A stretch of DNA of 64,000 bases from Vibrio injensis (GTDB lineage: Bacteria > Pseudomonadota > Gammaproteobacteria > Enterobacterales > Vibrionaceae): the NCBI RefSeq assembly GCF_001895205.1, contig NZ_BDJF01000016.1, positions 1 to 64,000 of the forward strand, read 5' to 3'. The notes beneath the pieces are model-generated. The model was not told the DNA's origin. It did no database searches and saw only the letters and a program-made list of their open reading frames with translations. A program made the position numbers and the translations under genes. Positions 39,312 to 48,306 of this stretch are shown piece after piece (position 1 is the stretch's first letter; each line of letters starts with the position of its first letter).

Positions 39312-40502
39312 ATGTTTGAAAAAGTTGTCGCAGCACCTGCTGACCCTATTCTTGGTTTAACTGAGGAGTTTAAAAATGATCCTCGTACAGACAAAATCAA
39401 TTTAGGCGTAGGTATTTATAAAAACGAAGCCGGTGAAACGCCAGTCTTGGCGACCGTCAAAAAAGCCGAAGCTGCGCTGCTTGAATCGGAGAAAACCAAA
39501 TCTTATTTAACCATTGAAGGCACTGCTGAATATGGCCTAGCGGTACAGAAATTATTGTTTGGTGAGCAAGCCGACATCATGAATGCTCAACGTGCTAAAA
39601 CCGCTCAAGCGCCTGGTGGTACAGGTGCGCTTCGCGTGGCGGGTGAGTTTATTAAACGTCAACTCGGTGATGTCAAAGTCTGGATCAGTAACCCAACATG
39701 GGCTAACCATCATGGTGTATTTGGTGCCGCGGGACTTGAAACAACAGAGTACACTTATTACAACGCCGAGAAAAAAGATAAAGATTTCCCAGCGATGCTC
39801 GCCGATCTTGAGCAAGCATCCACAGGTGATGTGGTTTTGCTGCACGGCTGCTGCCATAATCCGACGGGAATTGATCCAACGTTAGAAGAGTGGGAAATCT
39901 TAGCTAAATTGGTGGCAGAAAAAGGCTTACTCCCTCTGTTTGATTTTGCTTACCAAGGCTTTGCTAAAGGGGTCGAAGAAGATGCCGCTGGGTTACGGAT
40001 TTTTGCTCAATACAATCCAGAAATTTTAGTCGCTTCTTCATTTTCAAAAAATTTCGGCTTGTATAACGAGCGCGTCGGTGCGTTTACCTTAGTCGCCGCC
40101 TCAGCCGAGGTAGCCAATACGGCGTTCTCACAAGTCAAAGCGATTATTCGCTCTATTTATTCGAATCCACCCGCTCATGGTGCTGCTGTCGTCACATACA
40201 TACTGCAAAACCCTGCCCTACGCGCAGAATGGGAAGCAGAAGTTGCCGAGATGCGTGAACGAATTCAAGAGATGCGCGAACTGTTCGTTACTCGTTTACA
40301 AGAAATTGGCGTTAATGCAGATTTTAGCTTTATCGAACGACAAAATGGCATGTTCTCTTTCTCCGGCTTAAATAAGCAACAGGTGCAACGATTGAAAGAA
40401 GAGTTTGGTATTTATATTGTCGGATCTGGCCGGATAAGCGTTGCAGGCATGACGAAAAATAACATGTCTCCTCTATGTGAAGGGATTAAAGTCGTTTTAT
40501 AA
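39312..40502 (+). CDS. aspC: Aromatic/aspartate aminotransferase (AspC-like)
   Basis: PLP-dependent class I aminotransferase of 396 residues that interconverts aspartate and oxaloacetate with glutamate and 2-oxoglutarate. The PLP lysine is in [15 protein letters not shown], with substrate Arg motifs near the C-terminus (GRISVAGM). The N-terminus [15 protein letters not shown] matches AspC/TyrB proteins. The ATG at 39312 has GGATGGA upstream; an in-frame ATG 9 bases earlier is less likely. With asnS just before it, it supplies the Asp/Asn node, although each has its own terminator. Confidence 0.93.
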   Translation: MFEKVVAAPADPILGLTEEFKNDPRTDKINLGVGIYKNEAGETPVLATVKKAEAALLESEKTKSYLTIEGTAEYGLAVQKLLFGEQADIMNAQRAKTAQAPGGTGALRVAGEFIKRQLGDVKVWISNPTWANHHGVFGAAGLETTEYTYYNAEKKDKDFPAMLADLEQASTGDVVLLHGCCHNPTGIDPTLEEWEILAKLVAEKGLLPLFDFAYQGFAKGVEEDAAGLRIFAQYNPEILVASSFSKNFGLYNERVGAFTLVAASAEVANTAFSQVKAIIRSIYSNPPAHGAAVVTYILQNPALRAEWEAEVAEMRERIQEMRELFVTRLQEIGVNADFSFIERQNGMFSFSGLNKQQVQRLKEEFGIYIVGSGRISVAGMTKNNMSPLCEGIKVVL

Positions 40503-40546
40503 ATGGCTTATCTACCGACAGGTTGAGCAAACACAGCGATGAATAC

Positions 40547-40583
40547 AAAGCCAAGCAGAAACAACCTCTGCTTGGCTTTTTTA
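40547..40583. terminator. Bidirectional terminator aspC / outer-membrane protein gene
   Basis: Perfect 13-bp stem AAAGCCAAGCAGA (40547-40559) / TCTGCTTGGCTTT (40567-40579) followed by TTT on the plus strand, between convergent genes. Confidence 0.9.
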
Positions 40584-40603
40584 ATTGATATCGACATATA
40601 AAG

Positions 40604-41224
40604 TTAATAATGAATTCGCATCGTTATGCCAACTTCATTGATATTTTGCAATTCACCATCTCGATAAGTAACAAGCCCTCCTAACGACAAGCGCTTACTC
40701 AACCGATAATCGGTTCTAAATGTAAACACGTATTCATCTTGCCAGTGGTTATAATTTGCTTCGGCAAATAAACTTGCCTCCCAGTTGGGGCGTATCAGAT
40801 AACGTAGCCCAATATCCGCACCAAAAACAGAGCGAGTTTCATTATCGACGGTATAATCACTGCTGATCCTTAACATCCCCACTCGGGCATGACTAACCAG
40901 ATCAAGCTTGTCGATTATTGGCCAATGATAGCCAACCCCAAATCGTAAACGGTACTGTTCGATCGTCTCGTCATTAGGATGATAAAAGCGAGCACTATAA
41001 TCAGAGATCAACAATACGCGTCGCTCGGCCAGTTGATGGCTCACTCCTATCGATAGTGCTGTCGTATTATCACTTCTTCCAGCAGCGTATAAACCACTCA
41101 TGGTCCCTGACGTCAGCTCTGCGCTAAAAAAATCATACTTCAACCGCTGATCTATGTGAGAATTTTCAGCGTGTGCTAGCGGAAAAACAGCCATCGCTAT
41201 CATCAATATACTGGTTTTATTCAT
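40604..41224 (-). CDS. Outer-membrane beta-barrel protein, function unknown
   Basis: A 206-residue protein with a clear signal peptide (about 1-19, cleavage after AHA) and then alternating amphipathic strands ending in an aromatic residue (RIHY), as expected for an 8- to 10-strand outer-membrane barrel. Each strand pair carries short polar turns, for example VGYHWPIIDKLDLVSHARVG. I do not recognise a specific family such as OmpA, OmpW or PagP. It is transcribed alone and divergently from the cNMP/CBS gene. Confidence 0.65.
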   Translation of the reverse strand: MNKTSILMIAMAVFPLAHAENSHIDQRLKYDFFSAELTSGTMSGLYAAGRSDNTTALSIGVSHQLAERRVLLISDYSARFYHPNDETIEQYRLRFGVGYHWPIIDKLDLVSHARVGMLRISSDYTVDNETRSVFGADIGLRYLIRPNWEASLFAEANYNHWQDEYVFTFRTDYRLSKRLSLGGLVTYRDGELQNINEVGITMRIHY

Positions 41225-41458
41225 CGCTCTACCTATCTTCTTTATCTGCTCTTAGAATAACGGATAATCGCGAAGAAAAGAGTAGGCGCTACCTCAAATC
41301 TGCGCTGAACCACAAAATCGTGTAGACTAAGTGATTAATTAAATGAAATAGGTGCAGATATTGCCGACCTCAAGAGATGAGTATCTCACTCATTTCAAAC
41401 ATATTGTGATACCCAGATAATCCCGATTAAGGATGATTTGGGCCAAAGGAGTCCCTTG

Positions 41459-43348
41459 ATGGAAGCAGAATTAATCGATATTAAAAACTTTCTTGCTCAA
41501 TACCCACCTTTTAATGAGCTTCCTGAGTCAGTGCTTGATGAAGCCGTTCACCAAATAGAAATTGCTTATTACCGCCAAAATACGCCGATCATTCATGCTG
41601 GCGATCATATTCAAGATTTATATATTGTTCGTAGTGGTGTAGTAGAAATTTATCGTCGCAAAGGGGAATTATATAATCGATTATCAGAAGGCGGCTTATT
41701 TGGGCAAATGGGGCTGTTGACTAATAATAAAGTGCTTTTTCCGGTTACCGCCATTGAAGACACGCTGATTTATTGTATGCCCGAAGCCATGTTTCAAAAG
41801 TTATACGATGAATACGATACTTTTGCTGATTATGTTGAAGTACAAGATAATGCGCGTCTACGACAGACGGTATCCAATACTCAAGATCAAAATGATTTAA
41901 CCACCTCTAAAGTCAAACATTTACTCACTCGCGAAGCCCCTTTCGTCTACAACGATGCCAGTATCCAACAAGCCGCTATAAAAATGTCGGAAGAGAACGT
42001 CTCTTCACTGCTGATCATCGACCCTAACATCCTGCAAGATGATGAAAATGATAGCAGCCCTGTCGTCGGTATTCTTACAGATCGCGATCTTTGTCGAAGG
42101 GTGATTGCCACCGGATTGGATTACCAACATGCAGTGACTGAAATCATGACCAGCGAAGTGATTTCGTTGGATCATAACGCTTATGTCTATGAAGCGATGC
42201 TGTTTATGCTGCGTTACAACGTCCATCACCTACCCGTGCTAAAGGAAAACAATCCGATTGGTATTGTCGGCATGACCGATATTGTTCGTCATGAATCGCA
42301 TAACTCACTGTTATTAGTCAGTACAATTTTTCATCAAAATAGTATTGAAGATTTGGCGAATTTAGCCAAACAAGTTAAACCCGCTTTTGTCCGTCTCGTT
42401 AATGAAGACGCTAACTCGCATATGGTCGGTACCGCCATGTCAACGATTGGTCGTAGTTTCAAGCAACGATTATTAGAGCTGGCTGAAGAGAAGTTTGGTC
42501 CTCCTCCCGTCCCCTACTGCTTTTTAGCACTGGGTTCTATGGGACGAGATGAACAGCTGATTGTCACCGATCAAGATAACGCTCTACTGCTTGATGATAG
42601 TTATGATGAAGGATTGCACGGTCAATATTTTGCAGACTTAGCTCAGTTTGTTTGTGATGGGCTCGATCAGTGCGGTTACACCTATTGTACAGGCGAGATT
42701 ATGGCAACCAACCCAATGTGGCGTATGACTCGTCAACAATGGGAAACCTGTTTTGCCGATTGGATTGATAATCCTAATCCGAAAGCTTTGCTGAATGCCT
42801 CTATCTTCTTTGACTTAGATGGAGTTTATGGCCGATTGAAATGGGCAGAGCAATTGAATGGATTTATTGTCCGCCGCGCTAGACGGAATAACCGCTTTTT
42901 AGCTTGTTTGGCTCGTAATGCTTTAAACCGAACCCCACCACTTGGTTTTTTCAAAAACTTCGTCATGGAAAAAGATGGTCGCCACAATAATTCGATCAAT
43001 CTAAAACGTCGTGGTACCGCACCACTGGCAGATTTAATTCGCGTTCATGCTCTGGCAGTCGGCTCTCGGGCAAAAAACTCGTTCGAACGACTCGATGATA
43101 TTATCGATGCGGGCATCTTACCCAAAGGACGAGGGCAAGATCTACGCGATGCGTTAGAGTTTATTTCAATGGTACGCATTCGCCATCAAGCTCTGGATGT
43201 GGAAAATAATAATGAACCCGATAACAACATTGAACCAGAAAACCTCTCTGAATTTGAACGACGTAATTTAAAAGATGCCTTTCAAATTTTGAGTAACGGC
43301 CAAAATTTCCTTAAATATCGTTATCAAGCGAGCAGCAATTTTAAATAA
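41459..43348 (+). CDS. cNMP-binding, CBS-pair, DUF294 nucleotidyltransferase-like protein
   Basis: A 629-residue multidomain cytosolic protein. It has a cyclic-nucleotide-binding-like beta-roll (about 10-125), a CBS pair (about 150-275, with GILTDRDLCRRVIA and GIVGMTDIVRH), a DUF294 nucleotidyltransferase domain (LGSMGRDEQLIVTDQDNALL at about 361-380, including the paired Asp of the polymerase-beta fold) and the DUF294 C-terminal helical domain. It probably senses nucleotides and may transfer a nucleotide to a protein (inference; compare GlnD-like domains). AAAGGAG lies 7 bases before the chosen ATG. It lies 7 bases upstream of a DEDDh exonuclease gene. Confidence 0.88.
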   Translation: MEAELIDIKNFLAQYPPFNELPESVLDEAVHQIEIAYYRQNTPIIHAGDHIQDLYIVRSGVVEIYRRKGELYNRLSEGGLFGQMGLLTNNKVLFPVTAIEDTLIYCMPEAMFQKLYDEYDTFADYVEVQDNARLRQTVSNTQDQNDLTTSKVKHLLTREAPFVYNDASIQQAAIKMSEENVSSLLIIDPNILQDDENDSSPVVGILTDRDLCRRVIATGLDYQHAVTEIMTSEVISLDHNAYVYEAMLFMLRYNVHHLPVLKENNPIGIVGMTDIVRHESHNSLLLVSTIFHQNSIEDLANLAKQVKPAFVRLVNEDANSHMVGTAMSTIGRSFKQRLLELAEEKFGPPPVPYCFLALGSMGRDEQLIVTDQDNALLLDDSYDEGLHGQYFADLAQFVCDGLDQCGYTYCTGEIMATNPMWRMTRQQWETCFADWIDNPNPKALLNASIFFDLDGVYGRLKWAEQLNGFIVRRARRNNRFLACLARNALNRTPPLGFFKNFVMEKDGRHNNSINLKRRGTAPLADLIRVHALAVGSRAKNSFERLDDIIDAGILPKGRGQDLRDALEFISMVRIRHQALDVENNNEPDNNIEPENLSEFERRNLKDAFQILSNGQNFLKYRYQASSNFK

Positions 43349-43355
43349 GGTGAGC

Positions 43356-44072
43356 ATGAAAGGACTATTTCAAGCGCCAAGTATCGATTGGCCTTATAAA
43401 TATCGAGCGAAACAAAAGCTTGCCCAATCCCCTTTGCTGCAACGTTTTTATCAAGCTGAACTGGCTGATGGCAATTCGGCTTTGGGTGAGATTGAGTTTG
43501 TCGCGATGGATTTTGAAACCACTGGGCTTGATGCAAATAAAGATGAAATTATTACCATCGGCTTAGTACCCTTCACTTTACAGCGAGTCTATCTTAAGCG
43601 AGCGCAGCACTGGATCGTTCGCCCTCGACAAAAACTGGACGAAGGTTCGGTGATCATTCATGGCATCACGCACAGCGATATTATACACGCCCCCGATTTA
43701 AGTGAGGTAATTGAAGCCTTATTAACCGCACTGGAAGGGAAAGTCATCGTCGCCCATTATCATAAGATCGAACGTGAATTTTTGGATCAAGCTTTTAAAC
43801 GACGAATAAACGAAGGTATTGAATTTCCGATTATCGATACCATGCAACTTGAAGCGGAGATTCAAAAGCGCCTCACCGCAGGAATTTGGAATAAGCTACG
43901 TGGTAAAAAACCGCAATCACTGCGTTTAGGGCAAGCCCGACAACGCTATGGTTTACCGGCTTATAATCCTCATCACGCTCTGACAGATGCGATTGCCACA
44001 GCAGAACTGATGCAGGCGCAAATCGCACACCATTATTCACCAGATGATCGGCTTAAACGATTTTGGTTATAG
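43356..44072 (+). CDS. DEDDh 3'-5' exonuclease (DnaQ/PolC-epsilon-like)
   Basis: A 238-residue exonuclease with ExoI motif MDFETTGL (D/E), ExoII AHYHKIEREF and ExoIII HHALTDAIATAEL (His/Asp), so all DEDDh residues appear present. It resembles the Pol III epsilon-type nucleases of unknown role that often stand next to cNMP/CBS/DUF294 genes. The start is ATG 43356 with AAGG upstream; a GTG at 43350 is an alternative. The 7-base gap from the previous stop indicates an operon. Confidence 0.87.
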   Translation: MKGLFQAPSIDWPYKYRAKQKLAQSPLLQRFYQAELADGNSALGEIEFVAMDFETTGLDANKDEIITIGLVPFTLQRVYLKRAQHWIVRPRQKLDEGSVIIHGITHSDIIHAPDLSEVIEALLTALEGKVIVAHYHKIEREFLDQAFKRRINEGIEFPIIDTMQLEAEIQKRLTAGIWNKLRGKKPQSLRLGQARQRYGLPAYNPHHALTDAIATAELMQAQIAHHYSPDDRLKRFWL

Positions 44073-44111
44073 CTTCTGACTGAAGTTGTCATCACTCGTA
44101 TCAAGGATCAA

Positions 44112-44140
44112 CATAGGGAGCTTTCGCTCCCTATGATTTA
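44112..44140 (+). terminator. Terminator-like hairpin after the exonuclease gene
   Basis: Perfect 10-bp stem CATAGGGAGC / GCTCCCTATG with a 4-base TTTC loop, followed by ATTTATC. Tail weak. Confidence 0.55.
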
Positions 44141-44196
44141 TCACAAACTATCAAGAATAACTTAAATTTATTAGCTCATCTCTTATCAATTAGAGC

Positions 44197-46080
44197 TTAT
44201 AACTTAAAGCGACGGATCTCTTGGTCGAGCTGATAAGAGAGCTGTGATAGCTCCGCAGCTTGAGCGGCTGCATCATGAGCTTCTTGGGCAAGATCATTAG
44301 ACACATCGCGAATACCGACCGTATTACGCGTGATCTCAGAGGTGACTGACGCCTGTTCCTCGGCAGCCGAAGCAATCTGGGTCGCCATATCACTGATCCG
44401 CTCAACTGCATGATGGATTTGCATCAAGCTCGCTGCCGCAGAGTGTGCATCATCAACACTCGTATCGGCTAGCATCCGACTATCATTCATGATTCCAACG
44501 GCTTTACCCGTCGTGCCTTGTAGCATTTCAATCATGGTTTGAATTTCTTTCGTTGACGCATGTGTACGTTGGCTCAGTACGCGCACTTCATCGGCAACCA
44601 CCGCAAAACCGCGACCTTGTTCACCTGCACGAGCCGCTTCAATCGCCGCATTCAATGCCAATAGATTGGTCTGCTCAGCAATCCCTTGAATGGTTGAAAG
44701 AATGGTACTGATCTGATTGCCATGCTCTTCCAGCTCTTGAATAACACCTGTTGCTACCTGCACTTCTTTCGCTAAAGACAGAATAGAGTTCTGTGTTTGC
44801 GATACTTGCTTAGAGCCATCGACACAAGCGGTTACCGCCTCGGATGAGTTTTGCGCAGTATGTTCAGAGTTATTAGCAATCTCCTGAGTCGCCGCTGCCA
44901 TTTCATTGATTGCTGTCGCAACCATATTAATTTCATCTTGCTGCATACGGATACGGGCACTGCGCTCTTCAGCATGAGCTGCCGTCATATGCGATTGTGA
45001 TGACAGTGATGCTGAGACTTCGCTCAATTTACTGACCATGGTATGCATATTACCGACGAAAATATTGAAATTTTTCGCCAGTTGTCCCACTTCATCGTCA
45101 CTACGTGGCTCTAAGCGTTGCGTTAAATCACCGTCTCCGGTTGCGATTTCTTCTAATGCTTTAGAGACACGTAATAAATCTCTGAATAAAAAGCTGACTA
45201 ACCAAGAGACAATCAACACCACGACCAAGGTGATAAAAATCGCGGTGATCAATAAGCCTGTGAGCAATTGAGTATGCGCTGCAAATTCGGTATTTTTATC
45301 CATCTGCACAGCAAATACCCATGGCGTATCCGCGACTCTATCAAAGTAAAATAGGCTCTCTTGGCCGTTATGGTTCAATGTCATTAGCTGACGACTATTA
45401 GCGGCTTGCTGAATAGCATTCATGGTAAGCGCGCTATCAAGCGAACTGACTGGCTTTAAAAGCAATCGTTTGTCTGGATGTGCCAGAAAATAGCCGTCTT
45501 GGGTATCAATCAACATCGCGTAGGCATTATCACCCGCGTCGATACTCAACACATCACTGATTAATTGATCAATCAGTACATCTGCACCAACCACACCACG
45601 TAGCTGACCATTGTGACGAATAGGTTCAGCAATGGTCACTAATAAAGCATTAGTGATCGCATCTTGATAAGCCGTAGTGATAATTTGTTTACCCGCATTC
45701 GCGGCATCACGATACCAAAGACGAGTACGAGGGTCATAATCAGCTCGGTTACGCTCTGGATGGGAGCGATACATTTCACCGTTAACAGTACCAAAGAAAA
45801 TATCGTCAAACCCGCCGGCTTTACGCGCCTGTTGTAAAAAAGGCACCACATCAGGTTGCACGGTATAGTCATTAAATGCCGTAGAGATATCTTTTCGGAT
45901 CGAAATCCAATCAGAAATACCTTTCGATGCCGTTTCAGAAATAGCTTGTGCACGGGCAAGCACGCCACGGCTTGTTTGTTGTTTGAGTTGATCGGCAGAC
46001 AACCAAGTCAATGCGGCCGCCATCACGACGACCGCTGACAGGCTAGTGCCAATAAGCTTTTGTTTTAGGGTTAATTTCAT
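44197..46080 (-). CDS. dCache_1 chemoreceptor with amino-acid-binding signature
   Basis: A 627-residue methyl-accepting chemotaxis protein. Membrane helix 1 is at about 8-28, a periplasmic dCache_1 domain at about 35-270, helix 2 at about 275-297, then HAMP, and the signalling domain with [17 protein letters not shown]. The membrane-distal pocket shows Y115, R120, W122, Y123, Y138 and D167 with the same spacing as the amino-acid-binding motif I recall from Pseudomonas PctA (Y121/R126/W128/Y129/Y144/D173). It is therefore probably an amino-acid chemoreceptor. It is divergent from cosR. Confidence 0.93.
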   Translation of the reverse strand: MKLTLKQKLIGTSLSAVVVMAAALTWLSADQLKQQTSRGVLARAQAISETASKGISDWISIRKDISTAFNDYTVQPDVVPFLQQARKAGGFDDIFFGTVNGEMYRSHPERNRADYDPRTRLWYRDAANAGKQIITTAYQDAITNALLVTIAEPIRHNGQLRGVVGADVLIDQLISDVLSIDAGDNAYAMLIDTQDGYFLAHPDKRLLLKPVSSLDSALTMNAIQQAANSRQLMTLNHNGQESLFYFDRVADTPWVFAVQMDKNTEFAAHTQLLTGLLITAIFITLVVVLIVSWLVSFLFRDLLRVSKALEEIATGDGDLTQRLEPRSDDEVGQLAKNFNIFVGNMHTMVSKLSEVSASLSSQSHMTAAHAEERSARIRMQQDEINMVATAINEMAAATQEIANNSEHTAQNSSEAVTACVDGSKQVSQTQNSILSLAKEVQVATGVIQELEEHGNQISTILSTIQGIAEQTNLLALNAAIEAARAGEQGRGFAVVADEVRVLSQRTHASTKEIQTMIEMLQGTTGKAVGIMNDSRMLADTSVDDAHSAAASLMQIHHAVERISDMATQIASAAEEQASVTSEITRNTVGIRDVSNDLAQEAHDAAAQAAELSQLSYQLDQEIRRFKL

Positions 46081-46385
46081 AGTGAATTATCGCTGATAAA
46101 AGGAACAGTTGGGCGGCAAATAATAGCGAGGTTTATAAGCGTTTGCACGCATTATGTAAAAATAAACACCGTTGCAATAACTGTTTGCTTTTAATCACAT
46201 TACCGTCAAATTAGTGACAAATGTCATCATTCCAACCATTTTATTCTCTGTCAGAAATGGATGAGCAAAAATGGCTAACGCCACCACGACTTTCAATAGC
46301 AAGGATATAACTCTACTTTTCAATTATCCTCAACTAAGGTATGGTCCGACCTAATTGGTCCATTGTTTGTTGTAGGTAAAAGATT
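46081..46385. other. Divergent region chemoreceptor / cosR
   Basis: A 305-base gap. Close to cosR it holds two direct copies of TGGTCC (46342 and 46356) and an AGGT...ACCT inverted pair around the first copy, a possible autoregulatory MarR site. Nothing else was recognised. Confidence 0.4.
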
Positions 46386-46862
46386 GTGGAAAAACACGAA
46401 GAAGTGTTGGTTGCGATTCGTCAAATTATCCGAGCCATAGATTTGCATTCAAAAAAATTAAGCAAGTATGCTGGGCTGACGGGTCCGCAATTAATTTTGA
46501 TGCGTTCAATTGAAGAATTAGGTGAAGTCACGATTCGTCAATTGTCCAAGCACACCAACATGAGTCAAGCTACCGCAACGACTATTCTAGACCGTCTAGA
46601 ACGAAATCAATATGTACAACGCGTCAGAAGTAGTACTGATAAACGTAAAGTTCACGCTCATTTAACAGACACTGGACGAGAACTATTAGCTCGCGCGCCC
46701 CAACCGCTACAAGACAGTTTTGTGCAACAGTTTCAGCATTTAGCCGATTGGGAGCAAAGTTTATTACTCTCATCAGTTCAGCGTTTATCTGCCATGATGA
46801 ATGCAGAAAAAATGGATGTCGCACCGATGTTGGAAATCGGCAGCATCACTAAGATCGAGTAA
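46386..46862 (+). CDS. cosR: MarR-family regulator, CosR/EctR type
   Basis: A 158-residue MarR repressor with a winged helix at about 50-105 (VTIRQLSKHTNMSQATATTILDRLERNQYVQRVRS) and flanking dimerisation helices. Its N-terminal block EVLVAIRQIIRAIDLHSKKL and late DVAPMLEIGS match my memory of V. cholerae CosR, which responds to ionic strength and represses ectoine and glycine-betaine genes. No compatible-solute gene lies in this window, so it would act in trans. The start is GTG with a weak ribosome-binding site. Confidence 0.8.
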   Translation: MEKHEEVLVAIRQIIRAIDLHSKKLSKYAGLTGPQLILMRSIEELGEVTIRQLSKHTNMSQATATTILDRLERNQYVQRVRSSTDKRKVHAHLTDTGRELLARAPQPLQDSFVQQFQHLADWEQSLLLSSVQRLSAMMNAEKMDVAPMLEIGSITKIE

Positions 46863-46880
46863 ATTTGATAAGCCATATCA

Positions 46881-46922
46881 CTCTACAACTGCCACCTGAA
46901 TAACAAGAGCAGTTGTAGAGTC
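46881..46922. terminator. Hairpin between cosR and the winged-helix gene
   Basis: Perfect 13-bp stem ACTCTACAACTGC / GCAGTTGTAGAGT with a 16-base loop between convergent genes. There is no T run, so it may block both directions weakly. Confidence 0.55.
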
Positions 46923-46931
46923 ATTGGTCAT

Positions 46932-47318
46932 TTACAACGCTTTATAAATAACCTTGTTACCCGCTTGGGACTCTCTGGCAACTAATTCAACTTCAAGTAG
47001 TTTCTTTAATGCCCCCGTCGCCCAAGACGCGGCTTTACTCTCTTCTTGTCCAGCCGCTAAACCAATCGCCTTAGGATTAATGCCCTCTGCATTCGCCACA
47101 ACAATATCAAATACTTGTTGCTGTTTAGGGGTTAACACGATATCTGCACGTATCGTTGATGAAACGGGTTCACTTGATGGTTGTGCCGTTTGCTTGGCAA
47201 CGACAGAATTAACGGCTACAGGCTTGGCTGTTTTTGGTGCTGAGGTAATGTTTGCTACCATCGCTATGATGCGCTTTTGCAGTTTTGCCTGCACTTTACG
47301 CTTATGAGCAAGTCTCAT
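46932..47318 (-). CDS. Small basic protein with C-terminal winged-helix-like domain
   Basis: 128 residues from ATG 47318, which has GGAGAG 8 bases upstream; a longer frame to 47390 adds 24 residues without support. Residues 1-19 are strongly basic (MRLAHKRKVQAKLQKR), about 25-58 form an Ala/Pro/Val/Ser-rich linker, and about 60-128 look like a winged helix (LTPKQQQVFDIVVANAEG then SWATGALKKLLEVELVARES). There is no signal peptide. I do not recognise the family; a DNA- or RNA-binding role fits the composition (inference). Confidence 0.6.
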   Translation of the reverse strand: MRLAHKRKVQAKLQKRIIAMVANITSAPKTAKPVAVNSVVAKQTAQPSSEPVSSTIRADIVLTPKQQQVFDIVVANAEGINPKAIGLAAGQEESKAASWATGALKKLLEVELVARESQAGNKVIYKAL

Positions 47319-47565
47319 CGAGTATCTCTCCATTTCACTGCACAAGATGCAGTGGTGAAAATTTGAAGCGCGTTTTATAGCAAAATTCATCGACCTTTTG
47401 TAGGGTATCGCTCAAGTTCACCTAACAAAAGCAAGATTTACCCGATAAGCGGCTAGAATTTAAACAGCACATCATTATTTGCTGTTTACGGTTTCAGTGA
47501 TGCGCAGTGATCACCATCGATGAATATTGAGTATTAATCATAGAGCCTTTGCATGCGAGGTCGGT

Positions 47566-48231
47566 ATGCCAACAATCCACTTATCTAATTATCAATTCGA
47601 TCGACATTCACTCTACGCCAAAATCGGTTTGTTGTTCGTGTTATTGATCATTATTGCTTTGATTCGCTTATCGAACAGTTGGCAACAGGCATTAGTGGCG
47701 ATAATGTGTGTATTGATTTTATGTGCAGCGGGCTATTGGTTAGCACGTAAAAGTTGGGTAGGTTTCACTCTCACCGCCAGTCACTTACAACAACATTTTT
47801 ACTATGGTGGGTGGGTAGTGAAATGGCAAAATATCAATCAAATTGGAATATGTACCTATCAACAAGAGGGATGGCATCAACCGCTGCCATGGATAGGTAT
47901 TCGTTTAAAAAATTACGGACCTTTTTTAGACGGTATCTGCCCAAGAATTGCTCGAGAAATGTTATTTAACCAACGAGCCTTACTGTATTTAGGCATGAAG
48001 CAGCATGATAAAAGCCTACTTTTTGAAGACATCGTATTAGATTCAACACCCTATACCGATCCACAAGGTAAAATATACACAGGCTTAATGGCAATGCTCG
48101 CTAACCGAATGCACCATCAACGTAATTTTTATGGTTTTGATGTTTTTATCTCGGAGAATGATCTTGACCGTTCGGCTGATGAATTTGTTGGTCTGGCTCG
48201 ACGCTATCTCGCCGCAGCCAAACCCGAATAA
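47566..48231 (+). CDS. DUF2982 family membrane protein
   Basis: A 221-residue protein with two membrane helices at about 16-34 and 38-58 and a soluble C-terminal part. The pattern (ARKSWVGFTLTASHLQQHFYYGGWVVKWQNI-QIGIC and RIAREMLFNQRALLY) is that of the uncharacterised DUF2982 family of vibrios and relatives. The soluble part resembles a PH-like domain in its turn pattern (inference). The start is ATG 47566 with GAGG upstream. It is convergent with the ycbL gene. Confidence 0.7.
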   Translation: MPTIHLSNYQFDRHSLYAKIGLLFVLLIIIALIRLSNSWQQALVAIMCVLILCAAGYWLARKSWVGFTLTASHLQQHFYYGGWVVKWQNINQIGICTYQQEGWHQPLPWIGIRLKNYGPFLDGICPRIAREMLFNQRALLYLGMKQHDKSLLFEDIVLDSTPYTDPQGKIYTGLMAMLANRMHHQRNFYGFDVFISENDLDRSADEFVGLARRYLAAAKPE

Positions 48232-48245
48232 GATGAGATTGTCTT

Positions 48246-48275
48246 AGGAGCCAAAGTACAATAGGCTCCTTGTTA
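48246..48275 (+). terminator. Weak terminator after DUF2982 gene
   Basis: Stem AGGAGCC (48246-48252) / GGCTCCT (48264-48270) followed by TGTTATC. Short stem and poor tail. Confidence 0.4.
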
Positions 48276-48306
48276 TCACAAAAATACACCCTAACATCGA
48301 TGACAA

